Assembly: GCF_013407955.1 (NCBI RefSeq)
Contig: NZ_JACCBU010000001.1
Coordinates: 1,240,001 to 1,304,000, forward strand
DNA length: 64,000 nucleotides
Reading direction: 5' to 3'
Source of the DNA: Microlunatus parietis
Lineage (GTDB): Bacteria; Actinomycetota; Actinomycetes; Propionibacteriales; Propionibacteriaceae
A model generated the notes under the pieces. That model did not search any database. It saw nothing but the letters and a program-made list of their open reading frames with translations, and was not told the origin of the DNA. Position 1 is the stretch's first letter. Every line of letters starts with the position of its first letter. The position numbers and the translations under genes are program-made. Below, piece by piece: positions 16,388-24,723 of the stretch.

Positions 16388-17521
16388 TCAGGTGAGTTCC
16401 AGGAGGTTCTCCTCGATCCGGAGCAGGGCTCGGCGGGCGGCGCCGAGGGCGACCACGTCGTCGCCCAACTCGGAGAACCTCACCTTGGGCGGGAACAGGG
16501 CGACTTCGTCGATCCGGGACCGCAGGGCGGCCAGCACCGGTTCGCCGCCGCGGGTGATCGGGCCGCCGACAACGACCAGCTCCGGGTTCACCACCAGGAC
16601 CAGCGCGTTGATCCCCTCGGCGAGGTCGCCGACGTAGCGCTCGACCAGGGCCCCGGCCCGCGAGTCGCCGGCGGCCGCGGCGGCGAAGGCGGCCGCCGCG
16701 GCGTCGGTGAGCCCGAGCTCGGGATACAGCTCGGCAAGATCATCGCGGTAGCGCCGTTGGCCGGTCCAGGACAGCGCCGGATGGTGGCCGATCTCGCCGG
16801 CCGCGCCGTGCCGGCCGCGCAGCAGCACGCCGCCGGCGATCACCCCGACCCCGTTGCGGGCCCCGGCGTGGACGAAGATCAAGTCCTGGACGCCGTCGCC
16901 GATGCCCCGCCACACCTCGCCCAGCACCGCCATCCGACCACGGTTCTCCACCAGCACCGGACAGCGCAGCTCCCGGCTCAAGGTGCCGGCAAGATCAACT
17001 CCGTCCCAGTCCGGGTGGCTGTGACAGATCAGGATGTCGCCCGCCGCGCCGACGACGCCCGGCACGCCGACCCCGACCGCGCGCAGCAGCCGGGGCCGCA
17101 GCCCGGCCTCGCGGAGCGCCGCCTCGACGACCTGACGCGCGATCCGTACCGGCGAGGCGGGCTGGCCCGCGTCGAGCTCGTCGGCACTGGTCAGGATCAC
17201 GTCGCCGGACAGGTCGCAGATCACGGCCTGGACGCCGGTGCTGTCGATGCCGACCCCGGCGACGTAGCCGGCATCGGCCCGGAACGCGTACCGCCGGGCC
17301 GGCCGGCCGGAGCGCCCGCTGGCCGGCTGCAACTCGGCGACGATCCCGGACCGGACCAGGTCGCCGAGTACGTCAGCCGTGGTGGACCGGGCCAGGCCGG
17401 CCACCCGGGCCACCTCGGCCAGCGTCATCTCTCCCAGGTCCCGCACGGTGCGCAGGGCCAGCTCCGTGTTGAGCCGGCGCAGCAGGGCCGGGTCGGAACC
17501 CGACGAGGCCGAAGCGACCAT
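16388..17521 (-). CDS. ROK-family transcriptional regulator
   Basis: 377 aa NagC/XylR-type repressor. Residues 15-75 form a winged HTH (MTLAEVARVAGLARSTTADV). The ROK sugar-kinase-like domain follows, with YVAGVGIDSTGVQAVICDL, VGVGVPGVVG, ENRGRMAVLGE, FVHAGARNGVGVIAGG and HGAAGEIGHH. The cysteine cluster CxCGxxGC normally found in ROK kinases is not recognisable, consistent with a regulator. ATG 17521 has AGGAGG upstream. It is divergent from the PL8 lyase operon, whose promoter carries a perfect inverted repeat, so I infer control of that polysaccharide-use operon by a sugar ligand. Confidence 0.88.
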   Translation of the reverse strand: MVASASSGSDPALLRRLNTELALRTVRDLGEMTLAEVARVAGLARSTTADVLGDLVRSGIVAELQPASGRSGRPARRYAFRADAGYVAGVGIDSTGVQAVICDLSGDVILTSADELDAGQPASPVRIARQVVEAALREAGLRPRLLRAVGVGVPGVVGAAGDILICHSHPDWDGVDLAGTLSRELRCPVLVENRGRMAVLGEVWRGIGDGVQDLIFVHAGARNGVGVIAGGVLLRGRHGAAGEIGHHPALSWTGQRRYRDDLAELYPELGLTDAAAAAFAAAAAGDSRAGALVERYVGDLAEGINALVLVVNPELVVVGGPITRGGEPVLAALRSRIDEVALFPPKVRFSELGDDVVALGAARRALLRIEENLLELT

Positions 17522-17645
17522 GACGGCACCTCCTGATCTTCACCCGAACTCTAGCCGGGCTACTTTCATCGAGTGCCGATAATAACCCGCAATGTCCGAA
17601 ACTCGTTCGTCACAAAGGTTCTCACGATCGCCATCTCGATCGCCA

Positions 17646-17675
17646 TTGACCTTACGACGGAACCCGTCGTAATCT
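17646..17675 (+). promoter_or_regulatory. Promoter of the PL8 lyase operon with operator in the spacer
   Basis: TTGACC (17646-17651) and TAATCT (17670-17675) are separated by 18 bp. The spacer is almost exactly a perfect inverted repeat TTACGACGG-AAC-CCGTCGTAA (17652-17672), whose last bases overlap the -10 box. A repressor bound here would block RNA polymerase. The ROK regulator gene, which reads away from this site, is the obvious candidate; an unlinked regulator cannot be excluded. Confidence 0.75.
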
Positions 17676-17737
17676 GATCAGCATCGGCGGAGCAGGTCAC
17701 CGGAGATCCGTCGCCGATCCGATCCCGAGGAGTCTTC

Positions 17738-20230
17738 ATGATCATCGACCCGGGACCAGCGCACCGCGCGTCCGCCGTCGATCTCCCGAGCCTCAGTCGC
17801 CGCCGCTTCCTCCACGGTGCCACCGGCGCCGCTGCCGGCGTCACCGCCGCGTCGGTGCTCGGACTGCCGGCCCTTGCCCACGCCGACGAGGCCGAGTTCG
17901 CCCGGCTCCGGGCCTGGTGGGTGGACTTCCTCACCGGCGGCCCGCAGGACCTGGCCGACCCGGCCGTGGCCGCGGTGATCAAGGACCGCGACGACGCGGC
18001 CGATCAACTGCTCGCCCTGGTCGACCCGGACCCGAACCGGACCTCGGTGTTCACCGACCTGCCGTATGACCCGGACGATCCGGAGAGTTCCCGGCGCACC
18101 GCGACGAGCGGCAGCCGGCTCCGCGAACTGGGCACGACCTGGGCCACCGCGGGATCCCGCCATCACGGCTCCGAGCCGGTACTGGAAACGATCAAGGCCG
18201 GCGCCCACACGATCCTCAGCCACAACTACCGCGACGGCCTGGCGGAGAACGGCAACTGGTTCAACTACGAGATCGCCCTGCCGCAATACCTGGGCGGCGT
18301 CTTCGCGATCTTGGGCGACGCGGCCGACCCGGATGATCTTGCAGCGTATGCGGCGGCGATCGACTTCTACGTCCCGGACCCGCGCTACAACTATCCACCG
18401 AACGATCCGCGGCACAAGCTGTCCACCGGCGCCAACCGCGTCGATCTCTGTGAGGGCGTGATCGTCCGCGGCTTCAACGCCCGGTCGGCCGCGAAGATCA
18501 CCGACGCCGCGGCCGCGCTGCAGGACGTCATGGTGTATTCGACCAAGGGCGACGGGTTCTATCGCGACGGCGGCTTCATCCAGCACGTCAGCCAGCCGTA
18601 CACCGGGACTTACGGTTCCGGGCTGCTGCGGGACCTCAGCGTCCTGCTGGCCCTGCTCGCCGGATCGGCCTGGGAGGTCACCGGGCCGGGTGTCGAGTTG
18701 ATCTTCGACACGGTCGAGAACTGCTACGCGCCCGTGGTGTACGACAACCAGGCGTTCTCCCACATCTGCGGCCGCGCGACGTCCCGCCGGAACAGGGTCG
18801 AGCACGGCCCGGGCCTGGACATCGCCGAGGGCATCCTGACCCTGGCCGACGCCGTGCCGGCCGACCGGGCCCGGGCCTGGCGGGAACGCTGCCTGGGCTG
18901 GTTCCGGCGGGCGACGTTCGCCGATCCGCTGGCCACGTCGAACCTGCGCCGGCTGGCCCTGTTCCGCTCCGTTCTCGACGATCCCGCGCTGACCCCGGCG
19001 CCGGAGCCGGTCGAGCACCGGATCATCCCGAGCATGGCGCGGGCGATCCACCGCAGCACCGACTGGGCGTTCACGATCGCGATGTGCCGGACCGGGGTCG
19101 CCGCCTACGAGGCGATGTCGACCGGCGAGAACCGCCGCGGCTGGTACCAGGGCCGGGGCATGAACTACCTCTACCTGCCCGGCGACAACGCGCAGTTCTC
19201 GGACGCGTTCTGGCCGACCGTCGACCCGATGCGGCTGCCCGGCGTCACGGTCGAGCGGCGGCCGCTGCCGGAGATGTGGGAGCGCGGCACGACGGCCAGC
19301 TTTGCCGGCGGCGCGAGTGCCGACGGGTTCCGGGCCGTGATCGGCCAGAAGATCGTCGGCCCCGGCGAGGGCTCGGCGATGAGGGGCAACAAGTCCTGGT
19401 TCTGCCTGGACGACGCGGTGGTCGCGCTGGGCTCCGGGATCGTCGGCGACGGCTCGTACCCGATCGAGACGATCATGGAGAACCGCAACCTGTTCGAGTC
19501 CGGGACGAACCCGTTGATCATCGATGGCGTACGGCAGCCGTCGGACCAGGGCTGGACGGCGCGGGTCGGCCGGCCGGGCTGGGTCCACCTGGCTGGGGTC
19601 GGCGGCTACGTCCTGCTCGACTCCCTGGCCGGCCAGGAGCCGGAGTTGGTCGCCCTGCGCGAGGAACGCACCGGCACCTGGCTGGACATCAACACCTACT
19701 GGAGCGGGCACGACGACACGCCCTACACCCGGCGCTACCTGACGCTCTATCTCGATCATGGTCCCGACCCGGACCAGGGCAGCTATGCCTACCTGCTCCT
19801 GCCCGGTGCCGGCGCCGCCAAGACCGAGCGGCGGCACCGCGACCCGGAGGTCCGGCTGTTGGCCCAGAGCACGTACACACATGCGCTGTATGCACCTCGC
19901 TTCGGCTTCACCGGCGTCAACTTCTTCGGCATCCCGGATCCCGCCGAGCACGTCGAACTCGCCGGCGAGCTCGAGGGTGCCGTGCTGACCGCCTCGAAGC
20001 TCTGCACCGTCGCAATCACGGCCCGCGGCCGCAGCGTACGGATCGGGGTCGCCAACCCGGCCCACAACATCGACGCGTTCACCGTCCAGCTGGCCGGGCT
20101 CGGGCTCCGGCCGGAGTCCGCCGACCCGAGCGTCGAAGTCACCCGGAGCGGCTCGACGATCACGCTGGCGATCGACGCCAGTGATCGCGACGGCCGTACC
20201 CATCACGCGAAGTTGATCAAGGAAGGCTGA
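17738..20230 (+). CDS. Secreted polysaccharide lyase family 8 (hyaluronate/chondroitin/xanthan lyase type)
   Basis: 830 aa. The Tat signal SLSRRRFLHGATGAAAGVTA ends near ALAHA (about residue 47). The alpha/alpha-toroid domain holds the PL8 catalytic set: NWFNYEIALPQ (Asn and Trp patch), FIQHVSQPYTGTYGSG (His and Tyr) and CGRATSRR (Arg). The beta-sandwich part contains RRGWYQGRGMNYLYLPGD and NKSWFCLDD. It cleaves uronic-acid polysaccharides by beta-elimination outside the cell. The family alone does not settle the substrate among hyaluronan, chondroitin or xanthan. GAGGAG precedes the ATG. Its TGA overlaps the start of the sugar-binding lipoprotein gene (TGATG), so the two are coupled. Confidence 0.93.
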   Translation: MIIDPGPAHRASAVDLPSLSRRRFLHGATGAAAGVTAASVLGLPALAHADEAEFARLRAWWVDFLTGGPQDLADPAVAAVIKDRDDAADQLLALVDPDPNRTSVFTDLPYDPDDPESSRRTATSGSRLRELGTTWATAGSRHHGSEPVLETIKAGAHTILSHNYRDGLAENGNWFNYEIALPQYLGGVFAILGDAADPDDLAAYAAAIDFYVPDPRYNYPPNDPRHKLSTGANRVDLCEGVIVRGFNARSAAKITDAAAALQDVMVYSTKGDGFYRDGGFIQHVSQPYTGTYGSGLLRDLSVLLALLAGSAWEVTGPGVELIFDTVENCYAPVVYDNQAFSHICGRATSRRNRVEHGPGLDIAEGILTLADAVPADRARAWRERCLGWFRRATFADPLATSNLRRLALFRSVLDDPALTPAPEPVEHRIIPSMARAIHRSTDWAFTIAMCRTGVAAYEAMSTGENRRGWYQGRGMNYLYLPGDNAQFSDAFWPTVDPMRLPGVTVERRPLPEMWERGTTASFAGGASADGFRAVIGQKIVGPGEGSAMRGNKSWFCLDDAVVALGSGIVGDGSYPIETIMENRNLFESGTNPLIIDGVRQPSDQGWTARVGRPGWVHLAGVGGYVLLDSLAGQEPELVALREERTGTWLDINTYWSGHDDTPYTRRYLTLYLDHGPDPDQGSYAYLLLPGAGAAKTERRHRDPEVRLLAQSTYTHALYAPRFGFTGVNFFGIPDPAEHVELAGELEGAVLTASKLCTVAITARGRSVRIGVANPAHNIDAFTVQLAGLGLRPESADPSVEVTRSGSTITLAIDASDRDGRTHHAKLIKEG

Positions 20231-21876
20231 TGATCATGACCGACCGGAGACTGCACCGCCGGCAATTGTTGGGCGGTGCCGCGGCCGGGGCCGTCGCCCT
20301 CGGCGGCACGGGCCTGCTCGGTGGCTGCGCCGACAGCGGCGGCAGCACGGGAAGCCAGCAGTCGCGGACCAAGATCACGTTGCCGGACTACCTTCCCTTC
20401 ACCGGGGTGCAGGCCGATCTGCCCGCGACGGCAGCAGGAGTCCAGCCGGCCTTCTACCGCTACCCGGCCACACCGAAGCCGTTCACCGACAGCGGGTCGA
20501 CGCCGATCACCAGCGGCCAGGCGGTCTCGGGCGCGGCGATCATGAACACCGTGGTCCGGGAGCGGTCGGCGAACCGCTACTGGCAGGAACTGGAGCGCCG
20601 GCTCGGCGCGGAACTGACCGTCCTCGGCGCACCGACCGCGCAGTTCCCGGCGAAGCTGGCCACGATCCTGGCCGGCGGCGACATCCCCGACATCGTCCAG
20701 CTGTACCAGACGACCCAGCTGCCCGGCCTGCTCAAGGCGAAGTTCGCCGACCTCACCGAGCACCTCAGCGGTGCCGCGATCAAGGACTACCCGGCGCTGG
20801 CGAACATCCCGACCCTGAGCTGGCCGGCCGGCGTCTACAACAACGGGATCTACGGCATCCCGCAGCACCGCACGCCGCAGGTGATCTCCCTGATCGTCCG
20901 CGACGACATCGCCAAGCAGCTCGGTGTCGGGATCGAGCCGTCCAGCGGCGAGGAGTTGCGCGAGCTGTTCCGGCAGCTGTCCGATCCGAGGAACAACCAC
21001 TGGGCCGAACGGTCGCCGCGCAACATGATGCAGTACGTCGGCCAGATGGTCGGCGCCCCGAACACCTGGCGGGTCGAGGGCGGCACCTTCACCCGGGACT
21101 ACGCGACCGACGAGTACCGCAAGGCGCTCGACATCGTCGGCCAGATGTGGAAGGAGGGCGTCTTCCATCCCGACTCGTTCAACTCGGTCAGTGCGCAGAT
21201 CACAGCCTGGATCGCCGCCGGCACGGTCCGGATGGTCAGCGGTCCCGGCGCGTTCTTCCCCAGCGCCAAAGCGGTCAAGGAACAGAACCCGGAGCACACC
21301 GTGGCCGTGGTGCGGCCGCCGAAGTGGGACGGCGGCGGCTGGGCCCCGCAGTATCTCGGCCCGGCGATCCTGTGCGTCACCGCGCTGAAGCAGGCCGAAC
21401 CGGACCGGATCACCGAACTGCTCCGGATGCTGAACTATCTGGCCGCGCCGTTCGGCACCGCCGAGGAGTTGTTCCTCTCCAGCGGGATCGAGGGCGTACA
21501 CCACACGCGCGAGAACGGCGTCCCGGTCCCGATCGAGGACGGCGGCGGGGAGATCTTCAACGTCGGCTACCTGATGTCACCGCCGCGGGTGCACTACGTG
21601 GCGGGGTTCCCCGACGTGGCCGAACAGGAATACCGGGCCGAGGAGTCGGCGGTCAGCGACGGCGTGCCCTGGCCGACCGCCGGCCTGTACTCGCAGACTG
21701 ACGAGACCAAGGGCGTCACGCTCGGCAAGACGATGTCGAGCCTGCAGGACGAGGTGATCCGCGGCCAGCGCACCCTGCAGGACTGGGACGAGGCCGTCGC
21801 CGCCTGGAAGCGGGACGGCGGCGATCAGATCGCCGCCGAGTACGCGGAGTCGCTGCAGCAGACCGGCAGTTCATGA
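20230..21876 (+). CDS. Extracellular solute-binding lipoprotein (sugar ABC transporter)
   Basis: 548 aa. A twin-arginine region (DRRLHRRQLLGGAAAGAVAL) leads to a lipobox LLGGC with the lipidated Cys near residue 35. The mature part has a family-1/LplA-like binding-protein fold: ILAGGDIPDIVQLYQTTQLPG, WPAGVYNNGIYGIPQHR and FFPSAKAVKEQNPEH. It captures oligosaccharides outside the membrane, and coupling to the PL8 lyase suggests lyase products. No permease or ATPase genes follow; the partners must be encoded elsewhere or be shared. ATG 20236 is an alternative start. Confidence 0.9.
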   Translation: MIMTDRRLHRRQLLGGAAAGAVALGGTGLLGGCADSGGSTGSQQSRTKITLPDYLPFTGVQADLPATAAGVQPAFYRYPATPKPFTDSGSTPITSGQAVSGAAIMNTVVRERSANRYWQELERRLGAELTVLGAPTAQFPAKLATILAGGDIPDIVQLYQTTQLPGLLKAKFADLTEHLSGAAIKDYPALANIPTLSWPAGVYNNGIYGIPQHRTPQVISLIVRDDIAKQLGVGIEPSSGEELRELFRQLSDPRNNHWAERSPRNMMQYVGQMVGAPNTWRVEGGTFTRDYATDEYRKALDIVGQMWKEGVFHPDSFNSVSAQITAWIAAGTVRMVSGPGAFFPSAKAVKEQNPEHTVAVVRPPKWDGGGWAPQYLGPAILCVTALKQAEPDRITELLRMLNYLAAPFGTAEELFLSSGIEGVHHTRENGVPVPIEDGGGEIFNVGYLMSPPRVHYVAGFPDVAEQEYRAEESAVSDGVPWPTAGLYSQTDETKGVTLGKTMSSLQDEVIRGQRTLQDWDEAVAAWKRDGGDQIAAEYAESLQQTGSS

Positions 21877-21962
21877 TCATCATCGTCGCCGGCTGACCGA
21901 CATCCCGAGAGCCCGGGCCCGCCCGGGCCCGTGAGATGTGCCCTACTGCGAGAGGACGAACG

Positions 21963-22766
21963 ATGTCGGAGACGATGCCAGGCCCTCGGCGGACACGACG
22001 CGACCTGCTCCGGACCGGTGCGGTGCTGGCGGCCGGAACCGCCGGCTGGTCCGCCATGGCCGGGACCGCCCACGCCCTGACCGGCCACAGCGTGCTGGAC
22101 AGCGCGGACTGCAAGTTCCACTACGAGCCGACCGGGAACCCGGTCACGCTCCGGTTCAACGACACCTTCTACAACCAGCTCTGCGTCTGGAAGCGCTGGA
22201 CCTCCTACAACGTGCCGGACACCTGGGGATCGCCGGTCGAGGCGTACTCCTACGGCGCGTACGTCAACAAGCCCGGCATGCACGGCGAGGGCCGCGCCTT
22301 CGACCTGGCCCGCTACAACTTCCGGAACTCCAGCGGCGGCGTCAACCACCTGTCCTGCCGCTACGACCAATGGCGCGGTACGGCGAACGAGAGCTATCTC
22401 CGGCCCCGCTACTGGGGCCTGGCCTGCAGCCTGGCCCGCTACTTCCAGCACGTGATCACGTACTACGACAACTCCGACCACCACAACCACATCCACGCCG
22501 ACAACGCGATCTACGGCTCGCCGACCAACGCCACCTACAAGACGAGCTCGATCAGCCAGACCTACATCGTGCAGGCCGCCTGCCGGTTCGTCTGGGGCCT
22601 CGGCACGGCCGTCGACGGCGACTGGGGTCCGGAGACCAGTGGCGACTCGACTGCGGTGCTGCGCCGGATCGGCCGAAGCTCCGGCACCGTCGCCAGCAGC
22701 GGCGCCAACTGGACCGCCTTCTGCGCGGCCACCTTCCGGAAGGCGATGAAGACCGAGGACTACTGA
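21963..22766 (+). CDS. Tat-exported M15-like (VanY/extensin-type) peptidase domain protein
   Basis: 267 aa. The Tat signal TRRDLLRTGAVLAAGTAGW is cleaved after GTAHA, about residue 40. The mature domain has H-x2-G-x-A-x-D in MHGEGRAFDLA and a later DHHNHIHAD, matching the zinc-binding pattern of M15 DD-peptidases and the extensin-like C-terminal domain. Four or more cysteines suggest disulfides. It could cut peptidoglycan peptides or only bind a wall polymer. The start at ATG 21963 has AGAGGA upstream; an in-frame ATG at 21936 lacks one. A long hairpin follows the stop. The specific function is unknown. Confidence 0.72.
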   Translation: MSETMPGPRRTRRDLLRTGAVLAAGTAGWSAMAGTAHALTGHSVLDSADCKFHYEPTGNPVTLRFNDTFYNQLCVWKRWTSYNVPDTWGSPVEAYSYGAYVNKPGMHGEGRAFDLARYNFRNSSGGVNHLSCRYDQWRGTANESYLRPRYWGLACSLARYFQHVITYYDNSDHHNHIHADNAIYGSPTNATYKTSSISQTYIVQAACRFVWGLGTAVDGDWGPETSGDSTAVLRRIGRSSGTVASSGANWTAFCAATFRKAMKTEDY

Positions 22767-22780
22767 TTCATCTCCCGGGA

Positions 22781-22812
22781 CGGACCCGGTGAGTCTCGGC
22801 TCACCGGGTCCG
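22781..22812 (+). terminator. 13-bp GC-rich hairpin downstream of the M15-like gene
   Basis: Perfect arms CGGACCCGGTGAG and CTCACCGGGTCCG enclose the loop TCTCGG, 14 bp after the stop codon, and are followed by GCTTTCG. The U-tract is very short, as is common for actinobacterial terminators. It separates the lyase operon from phoD. Confidence 0.75.
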
Positions 22813-22953
22813 CTTTCGCCTGCCCACAACAGATCCGGTTGATCATCAACTGCCGTCGATCAGTCACCAGCCGCTCGCCTGAAGATCAACTTCGAGGCAT
22901 CTGGAGATCGCACGCTGACCACGTTCGCACTCTTCTCACCTGGAGGACACGAC

Positions 22954-24543
22954 GTGGTTCAACCAGCTCGCTCCGGCATCCGCCGGCGGATCTTCGTACT
23001 CGGCGGCCTGGCCACCGCCTCGGCCTCGACCCTGCCCGGCATCGCGGGCGCCGCACCGACCGGCGCGCTCCGGCAGGATCCCTTCACCCTCGGTGTGGCG
23101 TCCGGCGACCCGACCCACGACGGCGTCGTCCTGTGGACCAGGCTGGCCCCGGAACCGCTGGCCGAGGACGGTCGCGGCGGCATGCCCGACCGCACCGTAC
23201 GGGTGCAGTGGGAACTCGCCGACGACGCCCGCTTCAGCCGGGTGGTCCGGCGCGGCACTGCACTCGCCCACCCCGAGGCCGCCCACTCCGTCCACGTCGA
23301 ACTGGACGGCCTGCGTCCCGACCGGGAGCTCTACTACCGGTTCCGCGCCGAGCGCCACCTCTCGCCGGTCGGCCGGACCCGGACCGCCCCGGACCCGCAG
23401 ACGCTACGGACCGAACTCCGGCTGGGGTTCGCCTCCTGCGCCCAGTACGAGCACGGCTGGTTCACCGCCTACCGGCGGCTCGCCGAAGATCATCCGGACT
23501 TGATCATGCATCTCGGCGACTACCAGTACGAGCACCGCAAGGACGACTACACGATTCCCGGCGGCAACATCCGTGATCATGACGGGCCGGAGACAGTGAC
23601 CCTGGCCAACTACCGGCAGCGCTACGCCCAGTACAAGACCGATCCTGATCTTCAGGCAGCCCACGCGGCAGCGCCGTGGCTGGTGGTCTGGGATGATCAT
23701 GAGGTCGACAACAACTGGGCCGGCGACGTCCCGGAGAATGCCCAGCCGACGTTCCTCGAGCGGCGGACGGCGGCGTTCCGGGCGTACTACGAGAACATGC
23801 CGCTGCGCAGCACGTCGGTGCCGCAGGGTCTCGGGATGCAGCTCTACCGCCGGCTCCGCTGGGGCCGGCTGGCGAACCTCCATATGCTCGACACCCGGCA
23901 GTATCGCGACGACCAGGCCTGCGGCGACGGCTGGCGGGCCTGTCCGGCGGCGGAGCAGCCGGAGCGCTCGATCCTGGGCCGGCAGCAGGAGGAGTGGCTG
24001 ATCGACGGCTTCCACCGCTCGGAGGCACGCTGGGACCTGTTGGGCCAGCAGGTGTTCTTCGCCCAGCAGGACCGCGACAACGGCCCGGGCAAGATCACCG
24101 CGCAGGACGCCTGGGACGGCTATGTCGCGTCCCGGCGCCGGATCACCGAGGGCTGGGTCGATGCCGGCGTACGGAATCCCGTCGTCCTGACCGGAGACGT
24201 GCACCGTGCCTGGGCGTGCGATCTGAAGCTCGACTACGACGACCCGACCACGCCGTCGGTCGGCTCCGAACTGGTCTGCACCTCGATCACGGCGACCGGC
24301 GACGGCCGCGACACCGACCCCGATGATCAGACGATCCTGCACAACAACCCGCACATCCGGTTCTACAACAATCTCCGCGGTTACGTGATGACGACGATCA
24401 CGCCGGACCGGCTGGACGCCGACTTCCGCGTCCTGCCGCGGGTTTCCCGACCGGACGAGCCGATCGACACCCGCGCCTCGTTCGCGATCGAGGATCGCTC
24501 CCCCGGCCTGCACGAGACCTACGACCGGGGCCTGCCCGGCTGA
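22954..24543 (+). CDS. phoD: PhoD-family alkaline phosphatase/phosphodiesterase
   Basis: 529 aa secreted enzyme. The signal region is RSGIRRRIFVLGGLATASAS ending near IAGAA, a Tat-like signal lacking the full RRxFL consensus. A PhoD N-terminal Ig-like domain (FTLGVASGDPTHDGVVLWTR) is followed by the metallophosphatase core: GFASCAQYEHGWFTAYR, DLIMHLGDYQYE and VVWDDHEVDNNWAG, and later VVLTGDVHRAWA. It needs Ca2+ and Fe3+ and releases phosphate from mono- and diesters, including teichoic acids. GTG 22954 has GGAGG upstream. No clear pho box is visible in the 140 bp upstream. Confidence 0.94.
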   Translation: MVQPARSGIRRRIFVLGGLATASASTLPGIAGAAPTGALRQDPFTLGVASGDPTHDGVVLWTRLAPEPLAEDGRGGMPDRTVRVQWELADDARFSRVVRRGTALAHPEAAHSVHVELDGLRPDRELYYRFRAERHLSPVGRTRTAPDPQTLRTELRLGFASCAQYEHGWFTAYRRLAEDHPDLIMHLGDYQYEHRKDDYTIPGGNIRDHDGPETVTLANYRQRYAQYKTDPDLQAAHAAAPWLVVWDDHEVDNNWAGDVPENAQPTFLERRTAAFRAYYENMPLRSTSVPQGLGMQLYRRLRWGRLANLHMLDTRQYRDDQACGDGWRACPAAEQPERSILGRQQEEWLIDGFHRSEARWDLLGQQVFFAQQDRDNGPGKITAQDAWDGYVASRRRITEGWVDAGVRNPVVLTGDVHRAWACDLKLDYDDPTTPSVGSELVCTSITATGDGRDTDPDDQTILHNNPHIRFYNNLRGYVMTTITPDRLDADFRVLPRVSRPDEPIDTRASFAIEDRSPGLHETYDRGLPG

Positions 24544-24723
24544 GTCTCCGGTGCCGCGCGTCCCGTGATCATCCGGTCGGCCGGGCCTGGCAGGCGCCGC
24601 GCCAGAATCGATCCGAGCCGGCCACGCAACTCCTGGCAAGATCTTGGGGACGTCGTCCCAGTGCTTCCCCAGCGGCATCCGACACCCTTCCGGACAGGAG
24701 GATTCCGGACACCTGGAGGGACG

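Noticed and set aside
16388..17521. ROK sugar kinase
   Set aside because: An N-terminal winged helix is present and the zinc-binding cysteine cluster of active ROK kinases is not, so a regulator is more likely.
17678..20206. 842-codon open frame antisense to the PL8 lyase
   Set aside because: No recognisable domains and composition typical of antisense frames in high-GC DNA. The plus strand has a signal peptide and catalytic motifs.
24565..24723. N-terminal extension of the haloperoxidase-like protein
   Set aside because: The extra 53 residues precede the signal peptide and lack a ribosome site; ATG 24724 has GGAGGG.
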